Source of the DNA: UBA12026 sp035291405
GTDB lineage: Bacteria; Patescibacteriota; Microgenomatia; UBA8517
Length of the DNA stretch: 14,913 bases
Direction of reading: 5' to 3'
NCBI GenBank assembly: GCA_035291405.1
Contig: DATDSD010000047.1
Coordinates: 1-14,913 of the forward strand
Below the pieces are notes generated by a model. That model saw nothing but the letters and a program-made list of their open reading frames with translations, made no database searches and had not been told where the DNA came from. The translations under genes were made by a program, and so were the position numbers. Every line of letters starts with the position of its first letter. Within the stretch, counting starts at the first letter, position 1. Positions 12,879 through 14,913 of the stretch are shown here, one piece after another.

Positions 12879-13840
12879 TAATCCGTAAACACTTGCACAA
12901 ACATCTTTCCATACACACCGTTGTCAATCACACCAATTCCAATTTTTTTAAACCTTGGCTCTAAAATATTTTCTCTGTGTCCCTGAGAGGCCATAAGCCC
13001 TGAGTGGGCGGTGGTAAGAGTCGGGGCAAGGGCAAGATTCTCTCCAGCAAAAGTATATTTGATATTAGCGTTTTCCAATCTATCGCCAACGTCTTTTCCT
13101 TCCGGTGAAAAATGGGAAAAATAGCTTCTCTTCCACATATCATTGGCATGAGTTCTTGCTACAGAAACAATACTTAAATCCCAAGTCAACTCTGGTATTG
13201 CCAATTTTTTTCTTTCTTCATTAACTTTCATAAACAGAGCTTCCTCCACACTTTCGTCAACTTTTAAATCTAGCTTTGTAATATTAAGTTTTATTGATTC
13301 ATTACTATTTGGTTTAATCGTCAGATAAGTCAGTGAATCGTTTATTACCCCACCAAAAACTTCATTGATTGTCTTTTCAATGTTTGTTGTCTTTTCTAAG
13401 ATAACTCCACCTATTTTTGACTCAACTACATCTGTTTTAATTTGTGGTTTAATTGGAAAAGAGATAAAAAATGTCAGAAAAAAGGAAATAAGTATTACCC
13501 CCTCGCCCAATGCGGGGATTATTCCTAATAATTTATTTAATTTATGTTTCTTTATTTTCTCCGGCAATTTGTATACAAGGTGACCAAGTATAAATCCCAA
13601 AAACGATTCAATAATAACTGCTGAAAATAAAAACCCTAAAGCGTTAGAAATTGAAAGATTTAGAGAAAAATTAACTTTTAAAAATTCAGAGATATATTTG
13701 TAAAACCTGAGAGACAAAACAAGTGAACCAAAAAAGGCGATAAAATCCGCAAGTAATATCCAAAATCCATGACGCCATGCCTCCGTTGCAAAATAGATTA
13801 GAACTAAAATTATTATTAGATCAACATAATTTCCATTCAT
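12878..13840 (-). CDS. CvpA-like membrane domain fused to a CAP/SCP domain
   Basis: A 320-residue fusion. Residues 1-130 contain four membrane segments in a CvpA-like arrangement (colicin V production family), beginning VDLIIILVLIYFATEAWRHG. A linker (about 131-195) leads to a bacterial CAP/SCP-like domain (about 200-320). Its conserved histidines and glutamate are visible in ARTHANDMW (H231), YFSHFSPEG (H243), FAGENLA (E267) and QGHRENIL (H288). The CAP domain should lie outside the cell. Its activity in bacteria is uncertain, although wall binding and cleavage have been proposed. The ATG overlaps the preceding gene (13837-13840). The fusion is in an operon with pth and a DNA-repair gene, which gives no direct clue to its job. 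Confidence 0.88.
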   Translation of the reverse strand: MNGNYVDLIIILVLIYFATEAWRHGFWILLADFIAFFGSLVLSLRFYKYISEFLKVNFSLNLSISNALGFLFSAVIIESFLGFILGHLVYKLPEKIKKHKLNKLLGIIPALGEGVILISFFLTFFISFPIKPQIKTDVVESKIGGVILEKTTNIEKTINEVFGGVINDSLTYLTIKPNSNESIKLNITKLDLKVDESVEEALFMKVNEERKKLAIPELTWDLSIVSVARTHANDMWKRSYFSHFSPEGKDVGDRLENANIKYTFAGENLALAPTLTTAHSGLMASQGHRENILEPRFKKIGIGVIDNGVYGKMFVQVFTD

Positions 13841-14124
13841 TTTTTAATTTTTTTAAGTTCTCCTAATTTCCACATAAATAGGCGTCCTTTACTTTCTACA
13901 TTTAAAGCGTCTTTAACAAATCCACGAGCAGATTCCAACAAACCTCTGGAGGTGGTTTTAGCGAGTCTCATATAGAGAGATTTGTGAGCTAAATCATCTA
14001 ATTCTTTTGCAAGTTCATATGCATATTTTTGAAATTCACGAGAAATATATTTATCAGTATCGTCATTTTTGAATTTAGCTACAGCGTTTTGTGTAGACCC
14101 TACAATGTCTCCAATTTTTTGCAT
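13837..14124 (-). CDS. Conserved-looking hypothetical protein next to pth
   Basis: A 95-residue soluble, charged, mostly helical protein of unknown function. Visible stretches are EFQKYAYELAKELDDLAHKS, LYMRLAKTTSRGLLESARGF and VKDALNVESKGRLFMWKL. Helix faces with regular Leu/Ala spacing suggest a small helical bundle or dimer. I associate sequences of this form with Patescibacteria but know no family name. The only credible start is the ATG at 14124, inside the last 25 bases of pth. Its stop overlaps the start of the CvpA-CAP gene (ATGA). The long overlap upstream suggests translational coupling to pth. Confidence 0.72.
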   Translation of the reverse strand: MQKIGDIVGSTQNAVAKFKNDDTDKYISREFQKYAYELAKELDDLAHKSLYMRLAKTTSRGLLESARGFVKDALNVESKGRLFMWKLGELKKIKK

Positions 14125-14552
14125 ATTTCTTTAGTTACTTTTTCTAAAATTATTTTTTCTTGATCAGTAAAATCCTGCAAAATATACTCTTCACCCGAAA
14201 TTCTATTCATAGTATCTCTATTATCTACTCCAATTCTTATATGCCAAAAGTCTTTTGTGCCCAATTTATTGTAGATATCATTTAAGCCGTTGTGGTCTTT
14301 TGGACCTTTTCCGAACTGAATTTTATATTCTCCAAGTTTTATATCTAAATCATCATGAATAATATACAACTTCGAAAAATCTATATCAGTTTTTTTAAGT
14401 TGAGATGAAACAAAACTTCCAGAATCATTCATAAAGGTGTTTGTTTTAAATACTTTTGTCTTTTTTGAATAATCTGCAACCATGTATCCAACATTATGTC
14501 TGTTGTTTTTGTATTTCTCCCCCAGATTACCCAATCCAATTATTAACTTCAT
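14100..14552 (-). CDS. pth: Peptidyl-tRNA hydrolase, shortened form
   Basis: A 150-residue enzyme that frees tRNA from prematurely released peptidyl-tRNA in the cytoplasm. Catalytic and substrate-binding positions known from E. coli are present: N9 (GLGNLG), H19 (RHNVG), N42 (TFMNDSG), D67/D68 (HDDLD) and N88 (DHNGL). It is about 40 residues shorter than usual, and roughly 25 of these are missing between H19 and N42 (23 apart here, 48 in E. coli). GLGNPG is changed to GLGNLG, and the Gly before HNGL is Asp. The open frame is intact, so this is a compact or diverged enzyme rather than a frameshift. A TAGAAT ending six bases before the ATG fits a leaderless mRNA. It is first in a five-gene operon. 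Confidence 0.9.
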   Translation of the reverse strand: MKLIIGLGNLGEKYKNNRHNVGYMVADYSKKTKVFKTNTFMNDSGSFVSSQLKKTDIDFSKLYIIHDDLDIKLGEYKIQFGKGPKDHNGLNDIYNKLGTKDFWHIRIGVDNRDTMNRISGEEYILQDFTDQEKIILEKVTKEICKKLETL

Positions 14553-14558
14553 ATGATT

Positions 14559-14564
14559 ATTCTA
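14559..14564 (-). promoter_or_regulatory. -10 box of the pth operon
   Basis: TAGAAT on the - strand ends six bases before the pth ATG, so the predicted transcription start is the A of ATG. No good -35 box is seen; the upstream region is occupied by the hairpin at 14571-14597. Confidence 0.48.
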
Positions 14565-14570
14565 CACGAA

Positions 14571-14597
14571 AACACCCCCAATTATCTTGGGAGTGTT
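14571..14597 (-). terminator. Hairpin, probable terminator of the UPF0132-like gene
   Basis: Arms 14571-14581 and 14587-14597 with a five-base loop. Read as - strand RNA, all 11 pairs form with one G-U (AACACUCCCAA with UUGGGGGUGUU). Read as + strand RNA there is a C-A mismatch, which favours a - strand role. Only four T residues follow, so termination may be weak. It lies after the gene ending at 14629 and before pth. Confidence 0.62.
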
Positions 14598-14628
14598 TCT
14601 TTTAAATATTCTTAGGATCCTAAAAATA

Positions 14629-14913
14629 TTAAGCTCTCTTAACTAAAGTTCTTGCAAATTTTCCTGCAAATGGAACTTCCCATTCTTCCCCTTGCCATGC
14701 TTTATAAATACACATGAGCCAAAGAACGAAGCTTACGATTCCAACCAAAGGAACAAGTATTGCTAAGATTATAGTTAGTCCCAACATCCATTGAATTGCA
14801 AAAAGTCCTACAAAAACAACTATTGATTGCATTGCGTGGAATTTTACAAATGGATCCTTTTCTAAAACCAAGAAAAGTACTCCTGTTATTGGGCCTAATA
14901 AATAAGCCAAAGC
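14629..14913 (-). CDS. UPF0132/DUF4870-like membrane protein (N-terminus outside window)
   Basis: The last 94 codons of a small membrane protein; the frame stays open to the right edge, so the start is not in view. A TTG at 14910 is an in-frame codon, but the family normally has several residues before AYLLGPITG, so I call it partial. YLLGPITGVLFLVLEKDPFV and KFHAMQSI are the typical family signature, followed by two hydrophobic segments, a WLMCIYKAWQGEEWEVPF motif and a basic end. Families of this type are small, usually with three membrane segments, and their role is not known. Hairpin 14571-14597 lies just after its stop. Confidence 0.82.
   Translation of the reverse strand, partial: ALAYLLGPITGVLFLVLEKDPFVKFHAMQSIVVFVGLFAIQWMLGLTIILAILVPLVGIVSFVLWLMCIYKAWQGEEWEVPFAGKFARTLVKRA

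Overview
The window is AT-rich, densely packed bacterial DNA. Genes abut or overlap by 1-25 bases, proteins are short, and UGA is used as a stop, so the standard code applies. The gene forms look like Candidatus Patescibacteria (CPR), probably a Microgenomates-type lineage. They include a one-domain RRM protein with an RGG tail, a CvpA-CAP fusion, a shortened Pth, and secreted proteins sharing a QK.xVFDES motif after the membrane segment. The lineage is inference from family resemblance; no rRNA, tRNA, CRISPR array or insertion sequence is seen.

Layout. 1-1023 (+): the tail of an unknown gene, a membrane protein, a DUF1232-like protein, and a 57-codon reading frame with no standard start. 1020-1674 (-): a zinc-ribbon protein behind an RRM RNA-binding protein. 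1714-2304 (+): a SpoU-type RNA methyltransferase on an apparently leaderless mRNA. 2308-4793 (-): three tandem paralogous cysteine-rich secreted proteins behind a near-consensus promoter. 4868-7233 (-): a redox operon of thioredoxin, a Pro/Thr repeat protein, thioredoxin reductase and a membrane-anchored DsbA-like protein. 7304-7933 (+): a membrane-anchored hypothetical protein, divergent from trxA.

7951-12087 is a copper-homeostasis island. On the - strand it carries csoR, a 30-residue membrane peptide and copA. Divergently on the + strand are a membrane protein fused to a cupredoxin domain, a CopZ-like protein and a membrane-anchored CPHC thioredoxin-fold protein. A 17-bp C6-A-G6 palindrome lies between the two arms and is the likely CsoR operator. 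12103-14552 (-) is a tightly overlapping operon: pth, a conserved hypothetical, a CvpA-CAP fusion, a minimal alkyltransferase and a membrane protein. A hairpin and a truncated UPF0132-like membrane gene close the window.

How they may work together: thioredoxin and its reductase supply cytoplasmic reducing power, while the DsbA-like protein faces outward next to three proteins with 26-32 cysteines each, which suggests oxidative folding of a disulfide-rich surface layer. The copper island would sense Cu(I) with CsoR, pass it through HMA/CopZ domains, and export it with CopA. A recurring feature is a -10 box ending about 5-12 bases before the start codon, so leaderless or near-leaderless mRNAs appear common here.
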